Positions 1 to 12,600 of a stretch of DNA of 64,000 nt are shown here, piece after piece; the stretch's first letter is position 1, and each line of letters starts with the position of its first letter. Position numbers and translations under genes: made by a program. The notes under the pieces are model-generated. The model worked only from the letters and a program-made list of their open reading frames with translations, did not search any database and had not been told where the DNA came from. The DNA lies in the NCBI GenBank assembly GCA_020055645.1, contig CM034548.1:35638201-35702200 (forward strand), read 5' to 3'. The DNA comes from Tomocerus qinae (Eukaryota > Arthropoda > Collembola > Entomobryomorpha > Tomoceridae).

Positions 1-827
1 GGCAACATCGCTGTGGTGTTGTTAAGATGGAGGGAAGACTCCACCCTCCCTCCTCTAACATGAACGGTACGAGAGCATCAGGAGAAATACTCGGCCGTCA
101 GTTCACTCTATTTTCTTCACTTGCAGCAGAAAGAGACTGCCGATTAGAAATTATTTATTTTCGCCACTAATTTCTATTAAATTTTAATCAAGTTGTTTTT
201 ATCAAGTTTATTTGATTTAAGAATGAGAGACTTCGTACTTTCCAATCCGGATTCACGTGCCAGAGGATGTCCTGTCATCCGATTACCCCTTAGCCGAGGA
301 CATCGTCATCACGCTAGAGAAGCGTATCCCATAAATCCATTAATTAACAATCCAGACGAAATGGATAATTTCAGAACTCAAGTTAGTGAACAATTTCCAG
401 CCGTTCCCCCCGGATATCGATACATGTCTCCTAGTTGTAAAGAAAGCATTACCCGGGTTCTGTCCCTATCTTTACGGGAAAGATATACAACTGAATCTGA
501 ACCAGGGATACAAAAATATCTCCGGCGGCGTATTGCAGATAAAATACTGGCGGATAAACCGGTGATACCCGGAAGACCACTGATAAAGTGGATAGATGAA
601 GATTATTGTACGTCTGAAGATAGCAACGAGGGAACTGTCTCATTTACGTCAGAAGAGCTAACCTCTTTTCCCGGATGTCAGAGAATCACTCAGATCATGG
701 ACATTGAACAGTTTCGTTCGATTATCAAGGTACATATTATCAAGGTATAATAAATAGTACCAATCAACAAGAATCAACCCTTTTAGAAATTTTCGCGCAT
801 AATCTAGAAAATGAACTGTTGCTGAAC
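1..827 (+). repeat. Segmental duplication, copy 1 (tetraspanin 5' end)
   Basis: Nearly the same sequence recurs in the same orientation at 8935-9675. The match covers the sequence before the ATG, the whole first coding exon and about 100 nt past its splice donor (ending GCTGAAC at 821-827). Because intron sequence is included, this is a DNA-level duplication and not a retrocopy. The left limit is cut by the window edge. Copy 1 keeps an open frame and is taken as the parent. Confidence 0.85.
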
Positions 828-2643
828 ATGAACATAATAATATTATCTATGATATGTAGTAAATGGATTATGGTGCAGTATAAGTTTTCCCCGTTATTAC
901 AATTAAATATATATAAAGTAATGGGGTTGAATTGTGTAATGATTAATTGGACATTTTTGACAGTTTGAACGAGAGGCTGAGCTGGTGAACTTTAGTCGGA
1001 GACTGTCGAAGGTCATCATTCCAATGATGGTAATAATGTTTGATTTGTTGAATTGTATTATTGTAAAGTTGTGTACATTCTTACACTACAGCTATCAAAT
1101 AAAATGTTAATAAATCAGGTCCAGGCGGTACTGGAACTACTTATCTTCGTTGCAGTGATGGCAGGATTTCCACGCGGTTTTACTAACAAACTCTTTAGCA
1201 AAGTAACTTTGGGTCCGCCCATCACAACGACTCTTACAATGCTTCTATGTTGTTTTAATTCATCTGCCACGGCCATACTATTAGCAGTCTGTCATGGTTG
1301 TGGAAAATTTGGCAAGCGGTGGATAGCGGTACAACATAGATACTCCTTTTTTATTTATTTATTTATCCATTTATTATTATGTGAAAAATGTCTATATTTA
1401 TTTCAGCACTAAATATATGGTTTTCCCAGTTTTGACAATACCTATCTAATTTGTAATGATACTACCTGACTTTAATTTGTTAACATCACTTTCAGGTTTA
1501 TCTGACCTCTTTCCTGTCATTATGCTGCCACATATATGGAGGCTTGTTCATGGTCGGAGCTGCTGTTTTTCTAGGAGACAAAATGGAAGTTTTGATGGTG
1601 GAAGAAACGTATGAAGGATTTAGATCGACAGTCTGGAAGAACTCACAAGAATTTGTACTTGACCGACATTTTGTTTTTAAACTTATCTTTGTTCTGTATT
1701 CTGTACTAAAGGTTATTTTATTTTTTAGTATGGATGCTGTGGTATCAGCAATTACAAATCATGGGACTGGGATCGATACAATGCTACTAGCAGACTTTAT
1801 CCACAAAGCTGTTGCAATCCTGCTTATTCTAACTGTCAAAGCCTGCCAACAATGAAAGAAATTTTTCGAACTGGATGCTTGGATGTGGAGATCAATGTGC
1901 TGAAAATTATTTGCTATGCCGTTTTCTGGCTATACAGCCTTACTGTTATCTATAATGTGAGTTTTTATAAACGAATTAATTTTTACGCATATAATATATG
2001 CTAACATTTAAAAGCCATTATGAATGTCATTTTATCATTGAATGATTTAATTGTATGATTTTAACAGGGATTCGTGTGTTACTTGACCTATAAAATGCAT
2101 AGCCGTTTCAAGTGAGAGCTTAGAATGAAATATTTATTTATATAACCCATAAATATTGTATAAATGTAAATTAGTACTGAATTATGTAATAGGTGGTTGA
2201 GAAAGCGCAGAGATGTTGTAATATCGTTAGTTCAAAATGATTCCCGGGACGAGCAGGAGAGAAACAGTTCTACTAAAGAAAAAGAAAGCCCTGGTACTCC
2301 GACAACTCAAGTTTTGTATACTAGGGAAACGGTGTGTAGAATTTGAATTAATGACTATAGAATCACTTATCTAAACATACGTTTAATTGTACAATTAATT
2401 TATTTGTATGAAATGTAGAAGGATAATGCCAAGTCTCGGAAGAAAACGAATCATCGTGGAGGTCAGGGTCAGCATGTGTTGCCGGAAAAGCCTTCAGGAA
2501 ATGGAAACGACCAACAGGATGGTTCTCTATCTAAAAAACCTCGTTTGTCTCAGCAGCACCTTCCATCAACGACTACAGTTGACTTTAAACAAAATCATTT
2601 GTCTCCCAATAATCACATTTCTTTTCTCAAAATGCATCCGTAA
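223..2643 (+). CDS. Tetraspanin family protein, long N-terminal extension, 8 exons
   Basis: Exons: 223-729, 964-1029, 1092-1328, 1496-1654, 1729-1956, 2068-2111, 2193-2331, 2419-2643. All phases agree and give 534 aa. Tetraspanins are four-pass membrane organisers. Evidence: TM1 about residues 198-215, TM2 with a CHGCGK motif, TM3 in exon 4, then the large extracellular loop with YGCCG (324-328), a PQSCCNP motif and a later GC, followed by TM4 in exons 5-6. CCG, SCC and GC are the family's loop cysteines. The cytoplasmic tail after TM4 is about 120 aa, basic and Ser/Gln rich. The 190 residues before TM1 are unusual, since tetraspanins normally have a short N-terminus; exon 1 could instead start at a later Met (361). 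The gap between 1654 and 1729 is read as a 74-nt intron: reading through it loses the CCG motif. The promoter lies off the left edge. Confidence 0.83.
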
Positions 2644-2881
2644 CTTGAAAAATATGAATTTCCGTGGACTAATAACAACCCAACAAATCTTTTGTTTTCG
2701 TGTTTGAGAATCAATAATTTAACATTTAATTTTGTTTAGTTATCCCAATTTTATTCCAACTGAGTACAATGATGATCAACTTACACCTATGTTGTATGTA
2801 GAACAAGTTGTGACTTTGTCACTGTGAATGGGAATAATTTTCACAGAATTGGAAAATATGTGTACAATCATAGTTTGTGGC

Positions 2882-2887
2882 AATAAA
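2882..2887 (+). terminator. Likely poly(A) signal of the tetraspanin gene
   Basis: A canonical AATAAA lies about 240 nt after the stop codon at 2641-2643. A second one at about 3019 could be an alternative. Confidence 0.45.
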
Positions 2888-3094
2888 TTTTATAAATGTT
2901 TGTAATTAAATATTAAAGTCCGAAGTTGTAATATGTTAATTAATTAATGTCCTAATTAATTGTAGTGTTGGTAAGTTTCGAATACTGATTCAAAAAGTTA
3001 GAAACCTGTACTTTCCTCAATAAAGTATACGGAAAAATGTTTTACACTTTAATGCACAGTTGGGACCCCTCTCTCATATCTACCTCATATTCGG

Positions 3095-3490
3095 AACCTC
3101 ACACCTCACCTCATTGGGAGGATTTTACTGAGGTGATGTGAGGTGAGGTTAAGCGTTTATGTTTTTACAAATAATGATGTAAGGTGAGGACTTTCTGTAT
3201 GTAGATGGGAAGAGTGAGGTTTCTGTGTGGTCACTCCCTTGTATTAAACAAAAAGTGAGGTTAAGGTAAGGTCGGCCACGTGTATTGCACAAAGGGTGAG
3301 ACTGAGGTAAAGTCATATGCAACTAATGGCTTGGTTTTGAATAAAAGGTGAAGCAGCGAAACAGTTCTATACATAAGCTGAGGTTGAGGTAGGGGTGGGG
3401 AAATAAAACCTCCGTGAGGTAGAGTTGAGGTTAAAATAGGAGCACCTCATTTAAATGTATCAACAAATGTATTTGTTGAAGCATTTCAAT
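3095..3490. repeat. Degenerate GAGGT-rich low-complexity region
   Basis: Many irregularly spaced GAGGT/GTGAGGT words on the + strand. The sequence resembles the GAGGTGAGGT core of the 41-bp minisatellite at 4452-4752 and may be an older, decayed part of the same array. No coding potential. Confidence 0.6.
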
Positions 3491-3547
3491 GAGGTGATAC
3501 ATGATAATATACAGATAATGTTTAAACATGCTTGGATGCATTGGCTA

Positions 3548-4045
3548 AACGTAGTTCCAGGAATCGTTTTACGTCATTATTAATGAAACTGCGCCACATA
3601 GCATACCCTTAAAGTAATAAATGCTGCGAGACTGCGACGTCTACGAACTTCACTCACAAAACAGGAGCCTGGCTGCAGTACCGAAAGTAGTCCCTAAAAT
3701 TCCTAGAAATTTTAGTTCGCTTTGGGTAATGTTGACCTTGCATACCTAAAAGCCTGCGAGCGAGGAATAGCACCTCATTTCATTTGTGTAAATGTAACAA
3801 AAATAGACAATACTAGAATACATATGTATGACGTTGACTTTAAACCGTCGTGTAGTTCCAGGAATTATTCTATGTGCTTGGGTTAAGCAGTACAGAGCCA
3901 CATTCATCCTTAAAATAGTAAATGCTGCGAAGTCTACAAACTTCATGTACAAAGCAGGGGCCTGATTGCAGCACCGGAAAATTTTATAATATCTCAAGTT
4001 TCTAGAAATTTTAGCTCACGTGGTGTAAGGCTACCCTTGGCTTTT
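3548..4045. repeat. Pair of diverged direct repeats, spacing about 300 bp
   Basis: Two copies, about 3548-3740 and 3848-4045, share in order GTAGTTCCAGGAAT, AATGCTGCGA, a GTCTAC.AACTTCA block, CCTGNNTGCAG and CTAGAAATTTTAG. They differ by many substitutions and small indels. They could be an old interspersed repeat inserted twice or a tandem duplication. The 252-nt ORF on the reverse strand inside them shows no protein signature. Confidence 0.65.
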
Positions 4046-4451
4046 TAACATAATGTGAGAGAGAGAGACATTGATAATGATAAGATGTTATTTAGGAAAG
4101 ACCAGGAAATACAAGAGGAGCATAAAGACACAAACCTGGGGCCTATTACACCGTCGCTTTGCAATTTGCACTTGCACATGCACTTTTTACTCTCTTTGCA
4201 ATTTCTATACCTAAATTTCAAAACCTCTTGAGGTTATCCAAACTGATGCAAAAAGCAAATTGAATTTTTGGGGTCAGTGTGCTTCCAAAATTTATCCCAT
4301 TGCGCCCAGTTCCTGGACAAAAATTTTTCAAAGTGCAAAATATTGGTGTAATAGGCCCCTTGTCACGTGACGGCATTAAGACAGAATTTTTTTGAAACAC
4401 AAAATTACCCCGGAATCATCAAGAAAGGACAAAAAGTGAGGTTAAAATGAA

Positions 4452-4752
4452 GTGAGGTGAGTGCTCAAAAGGATGATAAGTCAATGAGGTGAGGTACGTG
4501 AGTGCCCCAGAGGGTAAGCCTGACATGAGGAGAGGTGGGTGAGTGCATCAGTGGAAAACACCAACATGAGATGAGGTACGTAGGCTCCTTAGAGTTAGAA
4601 ACCGACAAGAGGTGAGGTGAGTGAGTGCTTCAGAGGGGGAACTCGGCATGAGGTGAGGTGAGTAAGGGCTTCAGAGGGAGAACACAACTTAAGGTGAGGC
4701 ACGTGAGGTCCTCAAAGGGAACACCTAACATGAGGTGAGGTAGGTGAGGTCT
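4452..4752. repeat. 41-bp minisatellite, about 7 units
   Basis: Six consecutive units of exactly 41 bp start at 4486, 4527, 4568, 4609, 4650 and 4691, with a partial unit before and after. Each begins with a variant of GAGGTGAGGT, continues with RNGTGAGTGC, and ends with a variant of CACAACAT. The units differ at several positions, so the array is not young. Confidence 0.9.
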
Positions 4753-4944
4753 AGCCAATAAGTCCCAACTGTGTCCCCAACTGCAACAATTAATCATAAT
4801 TTAGTTCCCTACCAGAATAAATAATCTCATCATACGCAAGCAGTAACTAAATCTTATATTATAAACACAGAAAAGAGATAAAGCAATAAATTTACCAATC
4901 TATCTATGTATGTATGTCTGGTAGGAGAGCTTAGGAAACTTGCA

Positions 4945-5712
4945 TACATTACGTAATGCAAAACCCCCTCCCCAACTTGTAACGCAAGTGCTGACTGTAA
5001 CACTTTTGGATTCCACCTCCTCCTCCCCCAACAACTACACACGTAATATATGCAGGTTCCTTTAAACCAAAATGCGCATGCTCACTTCCTCTAAACCACC
5101 GAAATGAGTTGTTCCGTAAATTATTATGACATCAAAACAATAGTTAAAAATTGATTATTGCTGATTGAATGGTAATGATTAGCGAACGGGGACATTTTGT
5201 AATGATCGTAATGTGTGTATTAATTAGCATTTCAAAACTTCTAATGCAAATTAGTTCTGCTAAATCGACAAATTATTTTATATTTTTAGCATTTTTTAGT
5301 AGAGTTGCTGTTACTTTTTAATGCCCCATTGATTTCTTTGTGCCAGTTTGCACACCTTTTTTGTATAATTAAATAAAAATATGTAGTACCGGTTAACATA
5401 AAAACCTTAGTGAAGTACCGATGATTTTTGGAATTGTTTTTGTTACTGTGATGGGTGGCCTAAAGAAATTCACTTGTGTGCTAGGTTCCACCCCTTTAGC
5501 TGGGTTCACTAGTACTAATATAATATCAATAAATTATTATAATATATAATCATAGACTGAGATGCATATTACGTAACACAAACCCCCCCCATGTGTAACG
5601 CAAGTGCTGTCGGTAACACTTTTGGGTACCTTCGCTTTGCACACACGTTATATGCAAGTTCCTTAAAAGCAAAATAGCAAAATGCGCATGCCCAATTCTT
5701 CTAAACCATCAA
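4945..5712. repeat. Two copies of an interspersed repeat (about 160 bp)
   Basis: Copies at about 4945-5105 and 5568-5712 share ATTACGTAA, a C-rich run, GTAACGCAAGTGCTG, GTAACACTTTTGG, CACACGT.ATATGCA.GTTCCTT, AAAATGCGCATGC and TTCTAAACCA in the same order and orientation. No coding capacity is visible. Probably a non-autonomous element family. Confidence 0.7.
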
Positions 5713-6375
5713 GGACGTATTTAAGGGGGGTGCTAGGGTGCTTAAGCACCCCCTAAAATTTCCAAAAACACACTAGATAATTCTCAAAAATTGATATAAA
5801 GTAGTATTATTCATAATAAAATATATAATAATATCGTATTAAATTGGTATGATTTATAAATCTCATTCCACAATTTATTTCCAATTATTGTTATATTAAA
5901 CAATTTTAACCAACTAAGTAATACTAGAGCCGTGTCTACCATTACAATTTCATTACTAGATAGAGACTAGAGAGAATACTATAATAGTATTATAAATCGG
6001 ACATTGAACGTTTATGCCAGAAAACAAAATAATATTTCTTTCTAATTATCAGTTTTAAGCAATATTTTATTAACAAATGCCCTTACATTACAAATTAATG
6101 GCAATTTAGAATTTTCGAATCGGAAATATGGTCAGACTGTTAATCCATGCAACTTAATTTGTTATAATAGTTAATTAACACTTGTTTTACATGGGGACGG
6201 TCACTACATCTGCCCCCCAAATTACATATTTTCATCATTTTAATTTTACAAGGCAAACATTTTTAGTCTTGAAGATTTTATAAGCAATGGAATTTAAAAG
6301 GTTTTAGACGTTTCGTATAATTAATTTCAATTGGGATAGATATTTATGTCGTACTATTTCATTCTCATCAAAATT
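5113..6375. other. Gene-free spacer with a MITE-like end
   Basis: Apart from the second copy of the repeat at 5568-5712, the stretch is AT-rich with no supported gene. At 5717-5757 a run TTTAAGGGGGGTGC is followed by the near inverted complement TTAAGCACCCCC. This is the kind of G-run/C-run hairpin found at ends of short DNA transposons, but I could not find a partner end. A TTTATT at about 6066 could serve as poly(A) signal (reverse strand) for the SMYD gene. Confidence 0.4.
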
Positions 6376-8601
6376 TTATAATACTGTACATCTTGTGCAA
6401 CGTCGTTTTGGATGAAATAAAAAGCGAATGGACTTGAGCGCACGTTCTTCTGTATTTCGTGTTTCATTTTCGAACTTTTGCACTCGCTTTGACCAACAAT
6501 CAATCTTCTGATTCAAGAGGTCCACGTCACGTCCATACGTTGAACTGTCGCATTTCATTTTTAACCAGACCAAACTCGACTTCAAATAGGCCACAATACG
6601 ATTGGAGATTCTTGATTTGAAATATGTTGAGACATTTCCTTGAACACATACTTTCATATCTGGAGACTTGAAAAAGTATGCTGCGTATGTTTTTGCAACC
6701 ATCAAATGCATTTTGGCTGTAATATAGAGAAACGTTTAAGCAAAAATTCCTTTTGCAAAAGGTTATGCAATACAAAAAATAAATAAAAATAGTCAGCAAT
6801 GGTGAAGACTAGAAATCAGTCTCATGCCAAAGGTCAACAGGCAAAGTCAGGCTCAATAACCTTAGGATATTTTGTAATCGAAATATTACCTAGTTGTAAG
6901 GTGTGACTGCGTGGGAGTTAATTCTGAGTATAATATATTGTCATATTCCCTTACAATGGAATTTATAAGCAAGAAGATGGAATTAAATTGAAAACATTGC
7001 GTTGCAAAATTCAAGAAGAAATCATAAACGTGCATGGACATGTACGGAGATAAATAAATGGAACAAATCTTACCGATAATGAAAGATGGCATGAAATTCT
7101 CACACAACGGAAGATATCTTTTCACTCTTGTCATAATCTTTATAAAACGATTTTTAGCTACCGCATTAGAGGAAAGGAGATCACGAGAGAAGTCACTTTC
7201 GAGTAGCCAATATAAAGCGCAGTGAAACATAAGGTAATGGTTAAGATGAAGTAGAAGTTTCTGTTCGACAATAAAAGTGTCGGCTAACTTCAAAGAACTG
7301 GCGTCAGATTGGCTCTTACGAAGCAATGAGTACGGGAATGGCTTGAGCAAATCGGTAATTTTTCTAGCTTCGTCAGCTTCCTCCATGTGATTGCATTTGT
7401 CACATTTCCAAGGGCTGTTGTTAATATCAATGGGATTAGTTTGCAGCAGATAGCCTTTCTTATTCTTACATTTCGGGCACACTAAGGCTTGGAAGTATGT
7501 TCCCCCTTCAGTCTTGTCCAGGCAACGCTCGCATTTGCAAACAAAATGTTGGGATTTTTGAATTCGGATTTGTCGAGAGACAGTGCCATATTGTGATTGT
7601 TCAGCATTATAAGCAATTGACAAAATGCTGCCCTTTTTGATCGGCTTTCTTGCATAAAGGCGAATATTCCAATTCACGTCTCCACTCAGGTCCACATTTT
7701 TGACAAATGTGAACTCAACATTAGGACAACATGAGTTAGACAGTAGGCTGGTGTAGAAATAGAGGGCTACTCCGGCGTGTCTATATAATTCACAAAACAA
7801 TTTGTACATAAATGATCTTACTAAATAAAGTTCCTTATTTGAAGACAATTAACTATTATTGATTCTCATTCTAACTCTGTTAAATGATCATTGCCGTGTA
7901 GGAAATTGAATCCATTGATTCGAACTCTTGCAAATAGGCGAGAGACTTCGTCCATTGAAACATCCATTTCGCAGTCTTGAGTCAAAAATTTCCAAATTTC
8001 CTTTGCGTCATCTTGACATTCCTTCTGGAAATCTTCATCCGGTTCATAATATTCAGAACAAAGGTCCAAAAACTTTTCATATTTGACAGGCTCCACGTTT
8101 CTGCACAAAACGATTCTAAGAGACAATAACTTCCAAAAGTTTTCAGTAATAGCTGTAATGCCTAATCTGGAGAAGACGTCGCACTCATAATTTTTGTGCT
8201 TTTCGCTCTTTAGTATAAAATAATTCAATTTTAATTTATCATTATGTAATAAGTTAAAAATTACAATGAATTGGCCATTGATGACTATATGTGGTTATGA
8301 TCTAATCACAATCATCAATCAACAAATAGTCATTTTACATTTTTACCTTGGAACAGTTGAGCGAGCAACAAGGCCAACCACATTTAGGGCACTTCATTGC
8401 AGCATTCTCTATTTTGCCATAACATCCCACACAAGTAAATATCCAGTCTTCGTAATTTGAAACCGCTAACAGTTGACGTTGACATGGCGCAGAAATCAAT
8501 GGAGACTCTTCCCAAACAACATCTCCGTGGTCAAAGTCCTCCTCCGATATCAGATAGCGTCCCAAATCTTCACTTTGTTCACATCTAAAACGGCTTAGCA
8601 T
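6376..8601 (-). CDS. SMYD-type SET and MYND domain protein, 4 exons
   Basis: Exons in transcript order: 8601-8347, 8207-7876, 7780-7074, 6716-6376; phases agree; 544 aa. The SET N-terminal half carries LGRYLI near residue 13, then a MYND zinc finger (about 57-94: C57/C60, C71/C74, C79/C83, H89, C94) that is split by intron 1. The second SET half follows in exon 3, with a post-SET Cys cluster (CKCERC) and a CPKC/CDKC zinc pair, then a helical C-terminal region as in SMYD proteins. SMYD proteins methylate lysines of histone and non-histone targets in nucleus or cytoplasm. The usual SET motif NHSCxPN reads SNSCCPN here (210-216), so both Asn and His of the SAM-binding motif are replaced and activity is doubtful. 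The ATG choice is supported because it lies just before the conserved SET start. Which arthropod SMYD group it belongs to is not decided. Confidence 0.9.
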
Positions 8602-8934
8602 TTTGACAATAGTTATTGAATTAGACCTAATAGTTGATCATTCACGGAACACATGAGATTAAAAATTTAATGTCCATGCATTGGCTATAGCTAATTAATG
8701 ATGAAGGTAGTTTCAATGTGTATTTTCAATATCAAGAAACAATAATGTATTTGAAAACAATATATTATACTCAAGTTCTGTTCCAAAACTTTATTCCACG
8801 TTAGTGTCAAACTTCAGAATGCTTAGAACCTTAGAACTCCGAACAGTTAGAGGCCGCCATACTATTCTTCCTCCAATTTCTTTTGAATGATGGACTCGTC
8901 CTTCTTTCTGTTTCTTCATAATCCGATTCAACTT

Positions 8935-9675
8935 GGCAACATCGCTGTGGTGTTGTTAAGATGGTGGGAAGACTCCACCCCTCCCTCCTCTAACATGAAC
9001 GGTACGAGAGCATCAGTAGAAATACTCGGCCGTCAGTTCACTCTATTTTCTTCACTTGCAGTTGCAGCAGAAAGAGACTGCCGATTAGAAATTATTAATT
9101 TTCGCCACTAATTTCTATTAAAATTATAATCAAGTTGTTTTTATCAAGTTTATCTGATTTAAGGATGAGGGATTTCGTACTTTCCAATCCGGATTCACGT
9201 GCCAGAGGATGTCCTGTCATCCGATTATCCCTTAGCCGATGCCTCCGGCCGTTCCGCCGGGATATCGATACATGTCTCCAAGTTGGAAGGAAAGCATCAC
9301 CCGTGTTGTTTTCCAATCTTTACGAGAAAGCTATAGAACCGAATCCGATCCAGGGATAAGAAAATTTCCCTGACGGCGTATTGCAGACAGAATACTAGCG
9401 GACAAACCGGTGATACCCGGAAGGCCACTAATAAAGTGGATAGATGAAGACTATTGTAGTTCTGAAGATAGAAACGATGAAACTTGTATCATTTACTTCA
9501 GAAGAGCTGACTTCTTTTCCCGGATGTCAGAGAATCACTCAAATCATGGACATTGAACAGTTTCGTTCCATTATTATCAAGGTACACATTATTAATAATA
9601 AATAATAACAATCAACAAAAATCAACGCTTGTAGAATTTTTCGGGCATAATCTAGAAAATGAACTGTTGCTGAAC
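8935..9675 (+). pseudogene. Decayed duplicate of the tetraspanin first exon
   Basis: This is copy 2 of the duplication at 1-827. It starts GGCAACATCGCTG, keeps the upstream sequence and the beginning of the reading frame (ATG at about 9165), then lacks roughly 110 bp that correspond to about 297-402 in copy 1. The frame after that is broken by indels and stops. The splice donor region and following intron sequence are still recognisable. None of the downstream tetraspanin exons follow. It lies just upstream of the SMYD gene, in the opposite orientation. Confidence 0.85.
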
Positions 9676-12600
9676 AATAATTATAGTATGTTTCTTCCAT
9701 TTTGTAAGATAGATTAATCACATGTACTTATTAATGTCAGTCAATATTTGAGATATTTACAGTAAAGAATTAATGAATGCCGTTTATCATTAATTTTTAT
9801 GGCTTAAAAATACAACAACATACAGTTTTTGATAATAGTCGCCCTCTGTGGAGATATCTAGCGGAATTAGGCATGAACTCGCTGTACTTACATTGAGTAC
9901 AAAAACATTCAAATTTCAATTTTTTAGGAAATCAAAGAAAACTCAAGGTCACAAGTTTCCGTTTTGTTCAAAGTCTTTTAGTAATTTTTTTAAAATTATA
10001 AACTTATCCCGCCAAAAAAAACTTTTTGGTAGAATGGCCAATGTGACCTTTGCAGGTCAAAATCATAACATGTCTGAAACTTGTGACCCTCCAGGGTCTT
10101 CAGTCTAAATTTTGAGACTAAATATCTCCAGATTGATTGAAAATTAGGTGACTTATCCATGATTTCCTTGAGTGGTAAAATACATGGAAAGCCTACCACT
10201 ACTGCGCCCCCTTAAGCACTGTCTATTTGTGATCGTATTATTATTCTAGAAACAAGCTGCTAACATAATTCAAGTACCGTAATAATCAAATTAATACCTC
10301 GGCGGAATTATACATAGTTCCATAACCCTTTTTTGGCCATATCCCCTGTTAACTATAGATAAGCAAACAGGGTGGCACTGGCACTGTAAATCACATTAAA
10401 AAATAAAACTCGCTGAAAAAGGAGGGCCTATATAATAGTCTAATGGACTAGTCGTCGTTAACCGGTATCAAAGTATCAAAGGGATATGGATGGGTAAATA
10501 ACTAATCCATATCTTGATTGTCAGACATCTACCAATAGACTTTCGGGTGTTTACTAAGTATACTTTTAAATAATTTGGCCAGTTGATAAAATAAAAAATA
10601 GTTGTTATTGAAAAGTGTACTTTTAGAACGATGGGAGGTTGTTAAAAATTCTCTTCAAAAGTCTGAGATTATCTAATGTAATGTTTAGGAAAACGTTTAT
10701 GACAATTGTGGATAAGCAATAAATTATGTCGATAAAAGACCGCCATTCTTCTATTTTATTAACATCTATTACGAATTTATGGAAAATATTTTTTAACTAA
10801 CCGATCACAGGAACCAGACCATATTATAAATAAAGCTAGTGTGTATTCCGGAACAATATTACGATAAGAAAAATGCATTCCACATAGATTAACCCCAATT
10901 GACCTTTTTAAGGTTTCTTATTTGGTGGATCGTTGGTAGAGATTTTCCATTGATAGATATAGGGACTTTTTAGAAAACAGTCTTCAGACAGAGAGAAGGT
11001 TAGTGTTCCATTTAGTTAGTGGTCAGGTGGCCCTGACCCCTAAATCGAATAAAATAAAGAAATTATTTCCTTAAAACCCAAAAATTTATAAAAAATAGTA
11101 TATATTGTCGGCCCCCCTAAAATTTTTTCTGGCTGCAGCCCTGGTGTTTATACTTTTATGCGAGCAGCATTTTAGCTGGCTAAAATGATTATAAATAGCC
11201 AGAAATGATATACCTCTGAATTAGCTAATAGTTTGAATTTTCAGCCAAATCAACGATGACGTTCTTAGTTCTATAATATTGCCCTATTTATTTCTTATTT
11301 TGTAAATAGACATTTTACTTTGGCACTAAAAATGGACTAGTTGCACATTTGTTGAGTTGTTATTGTAGGGCCTCGCGCAAACATTTTGCCCAGGGCCTCT
11401 CAAATCCTTGAGCGGCCACTGCTAATGATACCTGTTTTCTTCATTTCTTTTGGGTCATATTTACAGTTTAAATTGCATTGTTGAAGTTAGACCATAAAAA
11501 ACTGAGGTTAATTTAATGTATCTCATTGTAATACTTAATAGACCGCCGAATTTTTGATGAATTCGCATATACATGTCGATAGTCGATACGTGCAATGGTG
11601 CAATAACCGATCCCAAAATGCCGATGTTGATCCTAATAGCTCATAAGGACAGAAAATAATTTATGCTTAAGAGAACTTTCCCATATTGTAAGTTTGTTGA
11701 AAAGAAAATACAAATCAATAATCGAAAATTAGTCGCTCGAATTGTACTTCATTGAATTATTTTATTTATACATTTGTATGTATATCATTTTATACACCTG
11801 TATGGAAGCACGAATTTGAGATAAATTGTTGAGAATATTAATAATATGCATGCAATCCAGACTTATGCTTGACTAGATAGATACACACACATACTGTAGT
11901 ATGTGTGTTCGCTTCTGTTCCAGTGGTTTGGTTCAGCTCATGCTAAAGATACATAATATTTAGTACTGTACTCTTTTGGTATTATGTAGTGTATGTACTT
12001 GTTTTGTACCAATGCATAATGCCCTTAATAAATAAGTTAGTCGCCCAGATGAATTCTGATTGATTGGTCACGTCGATTTATTCCTCCGTGTATGAAGTCC
12101 GTATGCATACTTAGATAAGTTTGTCTTTTAAGTCTCATAAGTCTCATAAAAGTACTAGAACGATTCAAGTTGTAATTTTACATTATATAAATGATCGGTC
12201 TTAAAAGGAGAAACTGGCAAAAAATGCGACGATATTGTGATAAAAGTAGAACCACCATAACAAATGTTGACGAATTGGCCCATTAAATGTTTTTGCTTAT
12301 TATAAACCGTCAGATGATTCGCATATTACCAACTAAAAGGAATTTCTCGCATGTCAACTTTGTAAATTCCAAATACCTTCTCCAATTCTAAATTTTTGCA
12401 GTTTCATTTTCCAGTTGACTTAAATCAATTTTTAATTTTAACAATTGATTTGTGGAATTAGATAAACTAAAACAGAAATCAAAATTCTTTTGAAGTTGAT
12501 TTACTGAATTTAATACGTATAAGGCTGTATTGAGGGGGGGCATTGAGGCAAATGCTCCCCCCCGAAATCCAAGAAAAAGGAAAATGTTTTCTCAAAACAC

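Noticed and set aside
1711-1728. A 17-18-nt intron directly before the tetraspanin CCG exon
   Set aside because: Far too short. A donor at 1655 gives a 74-nt intron and a perfect junction into the YGCCG motif.
8266-8460. 64-codon + strand ORF
   Set aside because: Overlaps the SMYD first exon and intron on the other strand; no features.
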